Below are positions 26,595 to 35,209 of a DNA stretch of 46,898 nucleotides, one piece after another. Each line of letters begins with the position of its first letter. Within the stretch, counting starts at the first letter, position 1. The DNA lies in the NCBI RefSeq assembly GCF_000518545.1, contig NZ_JADU01000028.1, positions 1-46,898 of the forward strand, given 5' to 3'. The position numbers and the translations under genes were made by a program. A model generated the notes under the pieces. That model did no database searches. It saw only the letters and a program-made list of their open reading frames with translations, and was not told the origin of the DNA. This stretch comes from Hallella seregens ATCC 51272 (GTDB lineage: Bacteria; Bacteroidota; Bacteroidia; Bacteroidales; Bacteroidaceae).

Positions 26595-27500
26595 ATGACT
26601 TGCAAGACGCTCCTCCTGCTCCTCCCCACCCTGCTCGGCCCCGTCGGTCTCCATGCCGGACGGCCCCAAGTCTGCGTGGCCCGCTATGACAGCGGCCGCG
26701 TAGCAGCCTTGTCGCTCACCTTCGACGACGGGCTGCTGGAGCACTACACCGTGGTCTTCCCCCTGCTCCGGCGACTGGGACTGCGCGCCACCTTTGGCCT
26801 CATCGGCAGCCGCGTGGGCGGCGTGACGAGCGGTAAATACAAGAATGTGCCCTGCCTGTCGTGGGAGCAGGCCCGCGAGATGGCACTGGGCGGACAGGAA
26901 ATCACCAGCCACGGCTACGCCCATCTCAACGTGACGCAGCTCTCGCCCGCCGAGCTTCGCCGCGAGGTGTAGCACAACGACACGCTCATCTGGCAGCACA
27001 CGGGCCAGTTGCCACGCACCTATCTCTATCCCGGCAACCGCAAGAGCGACACCGCCACAGCCTTTTGCAGCCGTGGACGCACATGCACGCGCACGTCCCA
27101 GGTGAGCCTGGGCGGAAAGCGCACGCCGGAATGGTTCGGCGGCTACCTGTGCCAGCTCATGGCCAGCCACGGCTGGGGCATCACCATGACCCATGGCATT
27201 GCCATGGGCTACGACCATTTCGACCAGCCCCAATACTTTACCCGGATGCTGGAACTGGCGGCGGCACGGCAGGACAGCCTGTGGATTGCCCCGCTGCGCG
27301 ACGTGGGAGCCTACGTGCAGGAGCGCGACCACGCCCGGCTGCGCGTGCGGCAGCGGCGGGGCCGGCTCGTCATCCGCGTGCGCACAGGACTCGACCCAGC
27401 TGTCTTCCACCACCCGCTCACCCTGCTTGTAGACGGACGGCCCTACCGGGTGGAGATGGGGAAGCGCGGGGGACGGCTGGAAATCGAACTCGGAAAATAA
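26595..27500 (+). pseudogene. Polysaccharide deacetylase with in-frame amber codon
   Basis: The frame from ATG 26595 encodes an export signal (MTCKTLLLLLPTLLGPVG) and a NodB-type carbohydrate esterase domain. The metal-binding motifs are intact: LTFDDG (Asp44, Asp45) and SHGYAH (His106, His110). Codon 126 is TAG (26970-26972), after which the same frame continues cleanly to 27500, including RTYLYPGNRKSD, TMTHGIAMGYDHFDQ and a C-terminal beta-rich part. The full product would be about 301 residues. This is a single nonsense change, either recent gene loss or a sequencing error. The truncated 125-residue form would lack the second half of the barrel. Possible substrates are acetylated glycans; the neighbouring Sus genes fit that. 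Confidence 0.85.
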
Positions 27501-27520
27501 AGCCGCCACGGCAAACGAAA

Positions 27521-27556
27521 CGGGGTGCAGACTTGACATGTCAAGTCTGCACCCCG
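27521..27556. terminator. 36-base perfect palindrome, bidirectional terminator
   Basis: Bases 27521-27538 are the exact reverse complement of 27539-27556, with no mismatch. It starts CGGGGTGCAGACTTG and is followed on the plus strand by CCATTTTTATG. It lies between the convergent deacetylase and SusD genes and most likely terminates both. Spacer-less palindromes of this length are also protein-binding or cruciform candidates. Confidence 0.8.
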
Positions 27557-27624
27557 CCATTTTTATGTCCGCCGGGCCCCGTCAGAGCATCCGAACGGGC
27601 CGGACAACCAGCTGTCGATGATGT

Positions 27625-29973
27625 CTACTGATTGTAACCGTAGTTCTGATAGGCTTTCTTGGCATCCTCAGTGAGCAGCGTATTGCTGTCGTCGGTGAGC
27701 ATATCGATGAACGTCTGCGGGAAAGGCTTCAGCGTCATATAGTTTTGGAATGCCCCCTTGGGCTTGCCGTCCTGTCCAGTGGTGGCGGTAGTATTGTCCG
27801 AAGTGTCCCACTGACCCACGGCGTAACTGCCGTTGCCGGCGTTGGCTCCCATCTGGTCGTGCCACTGAATGCGCTCTGCCTGAAGGCCCGAATGGTGCAG
27901 AATCTCGTAGTACATCTCCTCGGAGTTGAACTCACGACAGTATTCGTTGAGGATGAACTCGCGGAAACGCAACTGGTCGGTCGTGGCTGCGGCAGGATAA
28001 TTCTCCTGCTGCGACTTGACAGACACGCCGTCCCAATAGCTGGCATCCACCCGTATGCGGGCATAGCTGTCGCCTGCAGCAGCATAGGGATACTGCCGTT
28101 CGGCGGCCGAGAGCTCGGCATGACCGGGATAGAGACGGGCCAAAACCTCGGCGCGATGCTCGCCGGCCTTGTAGGCTGCACGCTCCCGCAGCACGTTGAT
28201 GTCGGCTATGGCGGCCGTGTAGTTGCCCTTGCGGCCCTCGGCTTCGGCACGCAACAGATAGGTCTCGGCCAGCCGGAAGACGGGCACATCCTTGGTGCCA
28301 TAGATGGAGTTGGCACCCGAACGGTTGCAGTCGTCATACTTCAGGGTGGAGAGATAGCCGGTGCGCATGGCATTTTCGAGGCCGTAGTGGTTGGCACTGG
28401 CACCCTCGCCCAGCTGGCTCACAAAGCTGTACTGGCCACCGTTTTCCACCAGCTGCGGACGGTAGTAGTACTTGCCGTCTTTCTTCATCCAGCGGGCGAA
28501 GCACACAAAGGGCTGTGCATCGGCCTCGTCCACGTCGATGGCTGTGGCCTTGGTGTTCTCGATGATGGCAAAGGCAAGGTCTCCACGGCCCATCTTGTGC
28601 TCGCCGGCCACGGCCTTACGTCCGCCCCAACTGGTGCGGGTATAGCCGGGCAGGATGTGGGTGTTGAAGTAGTCGGCCTGCCGCTCCGTCCAAGTATAGG
28701 AGTCGTTCTTGTCATCTGTGTAGGCGTAATAGTCGGCATCGGCCGCCTTGGTGGAGCGCGTGCCGCCGTTGAGAGCCGTTGTGAACTCGAGGTGGAACGA
28801 CTTCTCGAAGCGCGAGTCGTGCTGCTTGTCGGTGAAAACGTCGAATCCCCAGTCGTTGTTCACGTAGCTGGTGTTGGGCGCCGAGGGGTTCTCCCAGGTA
28901 TAATCGGGTATGCCCCACTTGTTGTTCACATAAGTTTGGGCGAACAAGCAACAGGCGCGGTTGCCGTAACGATAGTTGTCTGTACCGTTGCCGAAGACGC
29001 CGGCCAGAATGATTTCGCGGGAGCTTTCGTTGTCCCATGAGTCGATACCGTTTCTCCACAAGGCCAGATAGTTGCTCTCCATAGCGTACTTTCCGCTGTT
29101 GATCACCATGCCGGCGTAGTGGATGCACGAGTCGAGGTCGGTATCAACCTTGCCTTTATAGAGCATGCCCAGATAGGATTTGGGGTTGCTGTTGTCGATG
29201 GTTCCGTCGGCGTTGCGGCCATATTCGGCCGTGCCATAGTCGGCACCCTGGGCCCGTGTGAGGTAGAGTTTGGCCAGGAAGTGGGCGGCAGCATACTTGG
29301 TGATGCGGCCGAAAGCCTCGGCCTCCTCGGGCAGATGCTCCACAGCGTAACGCATGTCGGCAATCATGATGCGCCATTGCTGCTCGGAGGGCATACGGCT
29401 ATAGTTGAAGTTGCTGGGCAGCGACGTGATGCTGGTCTGCGGAAAATAGACATCGCCCAGCAGCGTGTTGAGCGTGTACATCAGGTAGTCGCGGTTGAAG
29501 AGAGCCTCCGAGAGGCGTGCGGCCGCATACTTCCCATCAGTTGCATACTTGCCCACGGCCTTGCCGCTGCGAATGGAGACAATGGCCTTGTTGCAGCAGT
29601 CGATGACGGGGTAGCAGTTGATGATGAAGCCTGACTGCTGCCGGCTCTGCGTGCCCATAAAGGAATTCATGAAGCCCGGGATGCTGTTCCATGTGCCGGT
29701 GGCCGTCCAAGTGGATGTGGAGAACTGGTTCTCGGCGTTGCGTCCGCTCACCAGTCCGCAGTCGTGTCCCACCTCGAAGCAGTATCCGCCCTCGGTATAG
29801 GGATGACGCAGACGCTCTGCATTGTAAGTGCTCACCACCAGCTGGTCGAGCCCCTGCTCTGTTTCAAAATAGTCTTGGGTAATGGTACTCACCATCTTCT
29901 CCTCCAGAAAATCGCCCGAACAAGAAGCTGTTCCCAAGGCCAGTAAGCCAATTGAAAAATATTTGATGTTCAT
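27625..29973 (-). CDS. SusD-like outer-membrane glycan-binding lipoprotein (pair 2)
   Basis: A 782-residue RagB/SusD-family lipoprotein. The signal MNIKYFSIGLLALGTASC puts the lipidated cysteine at residue 18. SusD hallmarks follow: SGDFLEEK, AAHFLAKLYLTRAQ (TPR helix), RLAETYLLRAEAEGRKG and FREFILNEYCREFNSEEMYYEIL near the C-terminus. It is much longer than classical SusD (about 550 residues), with extra sequence in the middle, around DDKNDSYTWTERQADYFN. Such long forms occur in uptake systems for larger or branched glycans, but the ligand is not predictable. It starts 26 bases after the SusC stop and is the last gene of pair 2. Confidence 0.93.
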   Translation of the reverse strand: MNIKYFSIGLLALGTASCSGDFLEEKMVSTITQDYFETEQGLDQLVVSTYNAERLRHPYTEGGYCFEVGHDCGLVSGRNAENQFSTSTWTATGTWNSIPGFMNSFMGTQSRQQSGFIINCYPVIDCCNKAIVSIRSGKAVGKYATDGKYAAARLSEALFNRDYLMYTLNTLLGDVYFPQTSITSLPSNFNYSRMPSEQQWRIMIADMRYAVEHLPEEAEAFGRITKYAAAHFLAKLYLTRAQGADYGTAEYGRNADGTIDNSNPKSYLGMLYKGKVDTDLDSCIHYAGMVINSGKYAMESNYLALWRNGIDSWDNESSREIILAGVFGNGTDNYRYGNRACCLFAQTYVNNKWGIPDYTWENPSAPNTSYVNNDWGFDVFTDKQHDSRFEKSFHLEFTTALNGGTRSTKAADADYYAYTDDKNDSYTWTERQADYFNTHILPGYTRTSWGGRKAVAGEHKMGRGDLAFAIIENTKATAIDVDEADAQPFVCFARWMKKDGKYYYRPQLVENGGQYSFVSQLGEGASANHYGLENAMRTGYLSTLKYDDCNRSGANSIYGTKDVPVFRLAETYLLRAEAEGRKGNYTAAIADINVLRERAAYKAGEHRAEVLARLYPGHAELSAAERQYPYAAAGDSYARIRVDASYWDGVSVKSQQENYPAAATTDQLRFREFILNEYCREFNSEEMYYEILHHSGLQAERIQWHDQMGANAGNGSYAVGQWDTSDNTTATTGQDGKPKGAFQNYMTLKPFPQTFIDMLTDDSNTLLTEDAKKAYQNYGYNQ

Positions 29974-29999
29974 ATTGATGATGCTTTAAGCTGTAATTT

Positions 30000-32900
30000 T
30001 TAGAATCCGAGACGAACGCCGAGTACAAAGCTGCGGGTGATACAGGTGTTGTTGGTCTGTCCGCCATTATGGTTGGACGCGTCCCAGCCTGTGATGTCGT
30101 CAGGGTTTATACCGGCCTTGACCAGTTCGCCGCCGAAGAGGAACGGGTTAAGCACCTGCACATAGGCCGAGGCAGTGTTGGCGCCAAAGCGCGACGTGAC
30201 CTTCTTGGGCAGGTTGTAACTGAGCGAGATGTTGCGAATGATGACCATGTTGCCCTTGGTATAGTTGCGCACATAGTCGTAGGTGGTGGTGCGTGTGGCC
30301 GTGGTGGGTTGGGCAAATTTGGCTCCAGTGTTCGTGGGACTCCAGGTGTCGTGCTCCACCCGGCGGCCTATGGTCTGTGCCAGACCGTAGTAGGTGTTGC
30401 CAAAGCGGCCGTAAGCAAAGATGCTCAGCGAGAGATCGCGGTAGGTAAAGGTGTTGGTCCAACCGAAACTCCATTTGGGACTCTTCTGATAGACCACCTT
30501 GTCGTCGTTGTCGAACTTGCCAAAACCGTTGTCGGCAAAGTAGTAGTCCTTGCCCTCATAGGTAAATTTCGTGGCGCCCGGCGTGCCTGCATCGACCAGA
30601 ACCATGGGTTGATCCGCTATCTTGTACTGGCCGGGGAGGAACGTCAGCTTCTTCGAGTTGTAGGCTGCCATCATCATTCGGTCTTCGTCGGTGTCCTGCC
30701 ACAGACGGTCAAGCCGGTAATCATAGTACACGTTGAGGGGGCTGTTGATGAACCAAGTGTTGCCCGGCTCGTCCACTTTGCCGTTCGAGAGTTCCACGAT
30801 CTTCTCCTTGTTGGTGGTGAACGATACGGAAGTCTCCCAACTAAATTGCTTCGATTTCACCGGGACGGCGTTGAGCGTGGCTTCAAAACCGCGGTTCTGT
30901 GTCTTGCCAATGTTGGAGCGAATCTGGGCGTAGCCCGTGATGACGGGTATCGTGCGGTTCATAATCACGTCGGATGTATTGGCTACATAGTATTCCAGAC
31001 TTCCGTAGATGCGGCTGTTCAGGAAGCTGAAGTCAATGCCGACATTGGTCGAAGCCGTCTTCTCCCAGCCCAGCACATAGTTGGGCATCACGTCGGGCTT
31101 GGCACCATTAGTGTTGCTCACCGACCCGCCATAGCCGAAAGGAATCTTGGCGTAAGTGGAGGTCACGCTTCCGGCAGTCGAATAAGGCGACACGGAAGAG
31201 TTGCCCGTCACACCGTAACCCAGGCGTATTTTCAGCTGGTCTATCCATTTCACATCTTTCAGGAAACTCTCCTCATTGATCTTCCAAGCCAGTGCAGCCG
31301 ACGGAAAGAAGTCCCACTTGTGGCCCTCGGCCAGCACGCTGGCACCGTCGTAACGGCCTGTCAGTGTGAGCAGGTAGCGGTCCATGAGGCTATAGTTAAC
31401 ACGGGCCATCCACGAAGCACGCGTCCAATTGCTGTAGTTGGTGCCGTAGCTCACCTTGTCTTTGTTGGAGTTGCCCAGATCGTACCACATGGATGTGGGG
31501 TAGACAATCTCGTAGGCGCGGATGTTGATGCCCTCCGTGCGATACTTTTCAGCACTCTGCATCAGCGTCACACCCAAGTGGTGTATCTTGGAAAAGTCCT
31601 TGTCGTAGTAAAGAAGATTCTCTAAGGTCCAGCTCATGTTGGTGCTCTGGTTGTTATATCCCACCTTTGGCTCGGTAGAATCGAAGCCGTAGACATTGGA
31701 CCATTCCTCGTCATAGTAGCTGCCATAACGCGACTGGCGGAACTGCGAACCGAAGTTCGTGCGCCAGCGAAGACCGTCCAACGGGGCCCAGATTTTGCCG
31801 AAACCCACCTCGAAATAAGAGCTCAGGTTAAGGCCATAGTAACGGTACTCGTTGGTTGAATGAGCCACATCGCTGGCTATGTTGTGGCCTGCCTGGCCGT
31901 TGGTGGTGCCCACAAGGTAGCTGCCGTCCTCGTTGAACGCCGGCACCCAAGGCATGATTCCCATGGCCAGACCGTAGGAATCCTTGGCCACAGAATTGTC
32001 GAAGTTGCTCACAATGCCATAGTTCTTGATGGAGTGCGACCCGTTCAAACCGATGCCTACGGTCAGGAAATCGAGCGGTTTAATCTCGCCATTCAGGTTC
32101 ACCGTGTAGCGTTTGTAGTCTTGATCCTTGAGTGGAACATCCTGATTTAGATAGCCCATACTCATGTAGAGCTTGCTCTTGTCCGTTCCTGCAGACAGAC
32201 TCACTTGGTGGTTGTGGGTAAATCCGGTACGTGTCACAAGCTTGCCCCAATCCTGACTGAACATGTGCGACGAATCGTAGACCGGCACTTGGGCGGCATA
32301 TCCCGCCGCCATCTCCTCGGCCGTAGCCGCCCGCATCTGCAGCGTTCCGTCTGCATTGTAGGCATAGGCCGTGGCCATGACGCGCCGAGTCCAGTCTTCC
32401 GAGCCCATGCCTGTGATGGCACGGTCGCGGTCGGGGTCGGGCGCCGTGCCGTAAGCACCATTGTAAGTGCCCCCGGTGATGGCGGCCTGACGGGTATAAT
32501 CAAGCAGTTGTCCGGCCTTCATATAGTCGGTAGTGGAGTGCAAGGAGTTCCAAATGTAGCTGCCATCATAGTTAATACTCACTCGTCCGCTCTGGCCTTT
32601 CTTGGACGTTATTAGGATAACACCATTGGCACCACGGCTGCCATAGATTGCCGTCGACGAAGCGTCCTTGAGCACTTCTATGCTTTCTATGTCGCTGGGA
32701 TTGAGGTCAGCCATCGACCCTGCCGTCAGAGGGATGCCGTCAACAACGTAGAGCGGCGTGTTGTCGGCCAGCAGCGAGCGGTTGCCTCGCACGCGGATGT
32801 CGCCGAGTTCACCCGGTCGATTGTTGGTAGTAATGTCCACGCCAGCAGTCTTGCCCTGCATGGCTTGGAGTGCATTCTGCACCGGACGCTCCTCGATGGT

Positions 32901-33311
32901 CTTGGCATTAATACGGCTCATGGCCCCCGTGAGATCCGATTTGCGCATTTGGCCATAGCCCACGACAACAAGTTCGTCCAGCGTCTCGGAATCATCCATC
33001 AGTTTAACATTGACTTCTCTGCGGCCGTCGACACCGACGCTCTGCGTCTTCATGCCTACATACGAGACCACAATCGTGGCTTTGGCGGGCACGGTAGGTA
33101 TGGAAAAGTGGCCGTCGAGGTCGGTCACCGTGCCTTGTGAAGTACCTTGAATGATGACGCTGGCCCCGATGACGGGTTCGCCATTGGAGTCGACCACGGT
33201 TCCTGTCACCCGATTTTGGGCGACAGCCATGGAGGCGCAGAGCAGGAAAGATGTCGTGAACAGCAGCCGCGACAAGTGGTTTTTAGACCTGTTTCCTTGA
33301 GATTGTTTCAT
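30000..33311 (-). CDS. SusC-like TonB-dependent transporter (pair 2)
   Basis: A 1103-residue TonB-linked outer-membrane transporter of the SusC/RagA family. The start at 33311 (MKQSQGNRSKNHLSRLLF) gives a signal peptide ending SMAVAQ. The frame runs on upstream but without export features. Domains: CarboxypepD_reg-like (about 28-110), TonB-box-like LDELVVVGYGQMRKSDLTGA, plug with PLYVVDGIPL and IEVLKDASSTAIYGSRGANG, then the beta barrel ending RSFVLGVRLGF. It imports ligands captured by the partner SusD. The first part of the gene and its leader are nearly identical to those of the pair 1 susC. Confidence 0.95.
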   Translation of the reverse strand: MKQSQGNRSKNHLSRLLFTTSFLLCASMAVAQNRVTGTVVDSNGEPVIGASVIIQGTSQGTVTDLDGHFSIPTVPAKATIVVSYVGMKTQSVGVDGRREVNVKLMDDSETLDELVVVGYGQMRKSDLTGAMSRINAKTIEERPVQNALQAMQGKTAGVDITTNNRPGELGDIRVRGNRSLLADNTPLYVVDGIPLTAGSMADLNPSDIESIEVLKDASSTAIYGSRGANGVILITSKKGQSGRVSINYDGSYIWNSLHSTTDYMKAGQLLDYTRQAAITGGTYNGAYGTAPDPDRDRAITGMGSEDWTRRVMATAYAYNADGTLQMRAATAEEMAAGYAAQVPVYDSSHMFSQDWGKLVTRTGFTHNHQVSLSAGTDKSKLYMSMGYLNQDVPLKDQDYKRYTVNLNGEIKPLDFLTVGIGLNGSHSIKNYGIVSNFDNSVAKDSYGLAMGIMPWVPAFNEDGSYLVGTTNGQAGHNIASDVAHSTNEYRYYGLNLSSYFEVGFGKIWAPLDGLRWRTNFGSQFRQSRYGSYYDEEWSNVYGFDSTEPKVGYNNQSTNMSWTLENLLYYDKDFSKIHHLGVTLMQSAEKYRTEGINIRAYEIVYPTSMWYDLGNSNKDKVSYGTNYSNWTRASWMARVNYSLMDRYLLTLTGRYDGASVLAEGHKWDFFPSAALAWKINEESFLKDVKWIDQLKIRLGYGVTGNSSVSPYSTAGSVTSTYAKIPFGYGGSVSNTNGAKPDVMPNYVLGWEKTASTNVGIDFSFLNSRIYGSLEYYVANTSDVIMNRTIPVITGYAQIRSNIGKTQNRGFEATLNAVPVKSKQFSWETSVSFTTNKEKIVELSNGKVDEPGNTWFINSPLNVYYDYRLDRLWQDTDEDRMMMAAYNSKKLTFLPGQYKIADQPMVLVDAGTPGATKFTYEGKDYYFADNGFGKFDNDDKVVYQKSPKWSFGWTNTFTYRDLSLSIFAYGRFGNTYYGLAQTIGRRVEHDTWSPTNTGAKFAQPTTATRTTTYDYVRNYTKGNMVIIRNISLSYNLPKKVTSRFGANTASAYVQVLNPFLFGGELVKAGINPDDITGWDASNHNGGQTNNTCITRSFVLGVRLGF

Positions 33312-33353
33312 TGTAGAGGTTTTTAATGATGAGTATTTAAGCTTTAAATTCCG
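33100..33353 (-). repeat. 254-base direct repeat, copy 2 (susC leader and 5' end)
   Basis: Covers the leader, signal peptide and first ~70 codons of the pair 2 susC. Comparison by eye with 38259-38512 shows four substitutions in 254 bases and no gaps. Similarity stops abruptly at both ends. The shared leader contains TTTAAAGCTTAAATACTC upstream of the start. Confidence 0.92.
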
Positions 33354-33405
33354 TGAAACACACGTCGTCCACGTCGCCGGCGACCTTATCCGCCACCCCG
33401 GAAAT

Positions 33406-33475
33406 GTAGGGACACATCCCGTGTGTGTCCACCCATTTGGATCTGTTTTCGGACATACAGGACGCATGTCCCTAC
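33406..33475. repeat. 70-base paired inverted element (BIME-like), copy 1
   Basis: Two 25-base arms (33406-33430 and 33451-33475) in inverted orientation around a 20-base centre. Each arm starts GTAGGGACA and ends TGTCC, and is itself an imperfect palindrome. The same 25-20-25 layout recurs at 45319-45388 with a different centre. Confidence 0.75.
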
Positions 33476-33525
33476 GTCTTGGCAGCCATTTGCCGGTGTT
33501 TTGGCACGCCCGTCCCGCATGGGAC

Positions 33526-33557
33526 GTCTGCGAAAGCCGCAATGAGCCTTCGCAGAC
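33526..33557 (-). terminator. Terminator after susD of pair 1
   Basis: Nine-base arms GTCTGCGAA (33526-33534) and TTCGCAGAC (33549-33557) begin seven bases past the susD stop. A second short hairpin (GTCCC...GGGAC) follows on the minus strand. No strong U-run is seen, so efficiency is uncertain. Confidence 0.5.
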
Positions 33558-33563
33558 AAGGGG

Positions 33564-35192
33564 TCAATACCCGGCGTTCTGCTTGTACAAGCCGGGAGTA
33601 ATGTTCATCTGATTGGCCGGAATGGGATAGAGATAGCGGCCGTCGGCCACGTTGGAGGTACTCGCCCCCTCGGGGTTTCCGTAGCGGGCGAACATGTCGA
33701 TGATGTCTTGTTTCCACGTGCCGTAGCGCACTTGGTCGAACCATCGCACACCCTCGCCGAAGAGTTCCAGCCGCCGCTCGCGCCGCACATATTTCCGGGC
33801 CGTGGCTGCATCCACGTCGGTGGCCACGGGGTCGATGCCGGCCCGACTGCGAATCTCGTTGACAATGGCCAGTGCTTCGGCCGTCTTGCCCTCATCGACG
33901 AGTATTTCAGCCTGGAGCAACATCATGTCTTCTATGCGGATGACGGCATAGTTCACGGGCCAGTCGTTGTAGTCTTTCAGCGTGCTGTAGTTCATCGAGA
34001 GCCCCAGGGCGTCCAGCTTGGGCTTGGAGGGGATGGGCTTGTAGATGATGCTCTCCACGTAAACAGAGTCCGACTCGCCGTCCACGGTCAGCAGTTCCTT
34101 GGCGTTGGAATAGGCCACGGTGTTGCCCTCGGCAGGATAACCGTCGAGCAGCGACCAGCCCTCGCCCCGCAAATCTTTGTTGCCCGTGGAATACACACGG
34201 TTGAACTCGAAGCGCAGCGTCTTCTCCACGAAGTTGTCGTAGCCAAAAAGGCGCACGCCCACACCGTTGGTATAGGAGGGCGGCAGCGACTTCACCATGC
34301 TGAAGATGCCGGGATTACCCGTGCCCCCGACACGGTACTGGATGGCAAAGACCGAGTAGAGATTGTTGCCGTCGGGGGTGAACTGCTTGCGCCATTCGGC
34401 AATGGTGGGTGCCCAGTAACGTGCCTTATTGGCCAGTACCTGCTGCAAATAGGTCTTGGCCGAGGCCGTAGCCGTGGCATCATTGTAGGGATTTCCGGCC
34501 AGCGTCATGTAGACACGGGCCAGCATGGCGGCGGCGGCCGTCTTGTCGGCACGCCCCTGCGCGGGCACCTTGGTCCCTGCACCGTCGGTCACGTTGCCTT
34601 TGTCCGGCAGGTCGAGACCGTACTTGAGTTCGGGTATCACCACCTTGTCGAGGATGGTTCTGCCGTCGGTCTGGGCTATGGCATTCACCGCAGAGGGCGA
34701 CGATGGCTCGAGCACCACAGGCACATTGCCGAACAAACGCACCAGCTCGAAATAGGCCCAGCCCCGCAAGAAGTGGGCCTCGTTCAGCAGCTGGGCCTGT
34801 ACCGTGGCATTGTTGAACTTGGCTTTGCTGAGCTTGGCTATGGCCGTATTGGCATCAAATATCACCTTGTACCAGGCGTCCCAGGCACTTTCAAAGGTGC
34901 CCAACTCGGAGCCGGCCCGGAAATTGCTGATGTCTGAGCAGTCGCGCTGGCCGTTGGGCGTGGGGTTGGACCATACATTGTCCGACCGGTATTCCGACAT
35001 TTCATGATATTCATGCTCCACCAAGTAGCGCAAGTCGGCATAAATGCCCAGCACTCCCTGGTTGGCCTGGGCGGCCGTCTGGTAGAAACCGTCGGCCGAC
35101 AGGAGGTTTTTGGGAGGCTGCTCCAAGAAGTCACTGCACGAGGAAAAGGCAAGGAGCAAGGCTCCGGAATATAGAATATTTCTTAGTTTCAT
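33564..35192 (-). CDS. SusD-like outer-membrane glycan-binding lipoprotein (pair 1)
   Basis: A 542-residue RagB/SusD-family lipoprotein of standard length. The signal MKLRNILYSGALLLAFSSC places the lipidated cysteine at residue 19, followed by SDFLEQPPKNLLSADGFYQT. Helical TPR-like segments include LLNEAHFLRGWAYFELVRLFG and TAAAAMLARVYMTLAGNPYN. The C-terminal signature IRIEDMMLLQAEILVDEGK, YVRRERRLELFGEG and YPIPANQMNITPGLYKQNAGY is classical. It starts 17 bases after the partner SusC stop, so the two form one operon. The ligand is unknown; a rhamnose-bearing glycan is plausible from the neighbouring rha genes. Confidence 0.95.
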   Translation of the reverse strand: MKLRNILYSGALLLAFSSCSDFLEQPPKNLLSADGFYQTAAQANQGVLGIYADLRYLVEHEYHEMSEYRSDNVWSNPTPNGQRDCSDISNFRAGSELGTFESAWDAWYKVIFDANTAIAKLSKAKFNNATVQAQLLNEAHFLRGWAYFELVRLFGNVPVVLEPSSPSAVNAIAQTDGRTILDKVVIPELKYGLDLPDKGNVTDGAGTKVPAQGRADKTAAAAMLARVYMTLAGNPYNDATATASAKTYLQQVLANKARYWAPTIAEWRKQFTPDGNNLYSVFAIQYRVGGTGNPGIFSMVKSLPPSYTNGVGVRLFGYDNFVEKTLRFEFNRVYSTGNKDLRGEGWSLLDGYPAEGNTVAYSNAKELLTVDGESDSVYVESIIYKPIPSKPKLDALGLSMNYSTLKDYNDWPVNYAVIRIEDMMLLQAEILVDEGKTAEALAIVNEIRSRAGIDPVATDVDAATARKYVRRERRLELFGEGVRWFDQVRYGTWKQDIIDMFARYGNPEGASTSNVADGRYLYPIPANQMNITPGLYKQNAGY

Positions 35193-35209
35193 GATGTAAA
35201 GCTATTTGG

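Noticed and set aside
25521..27560. A 679-codon minus-strand open frame opposite rhaD and the deacetylase
   Set aside because: Composition is of the antisense type, and it crosses a repeat array and a terminator palindrome; rhaD on the plus strand has complete active-site motifs.
30069..31625. A 518-codon plus-strand open frame opposite susC of pair 2, and similar frames opposite susC of pair 1, susD, rhaA and rhaB
   Set aside because: All lie fully inside strongly supported genes and have shadow-type composition without motifs.
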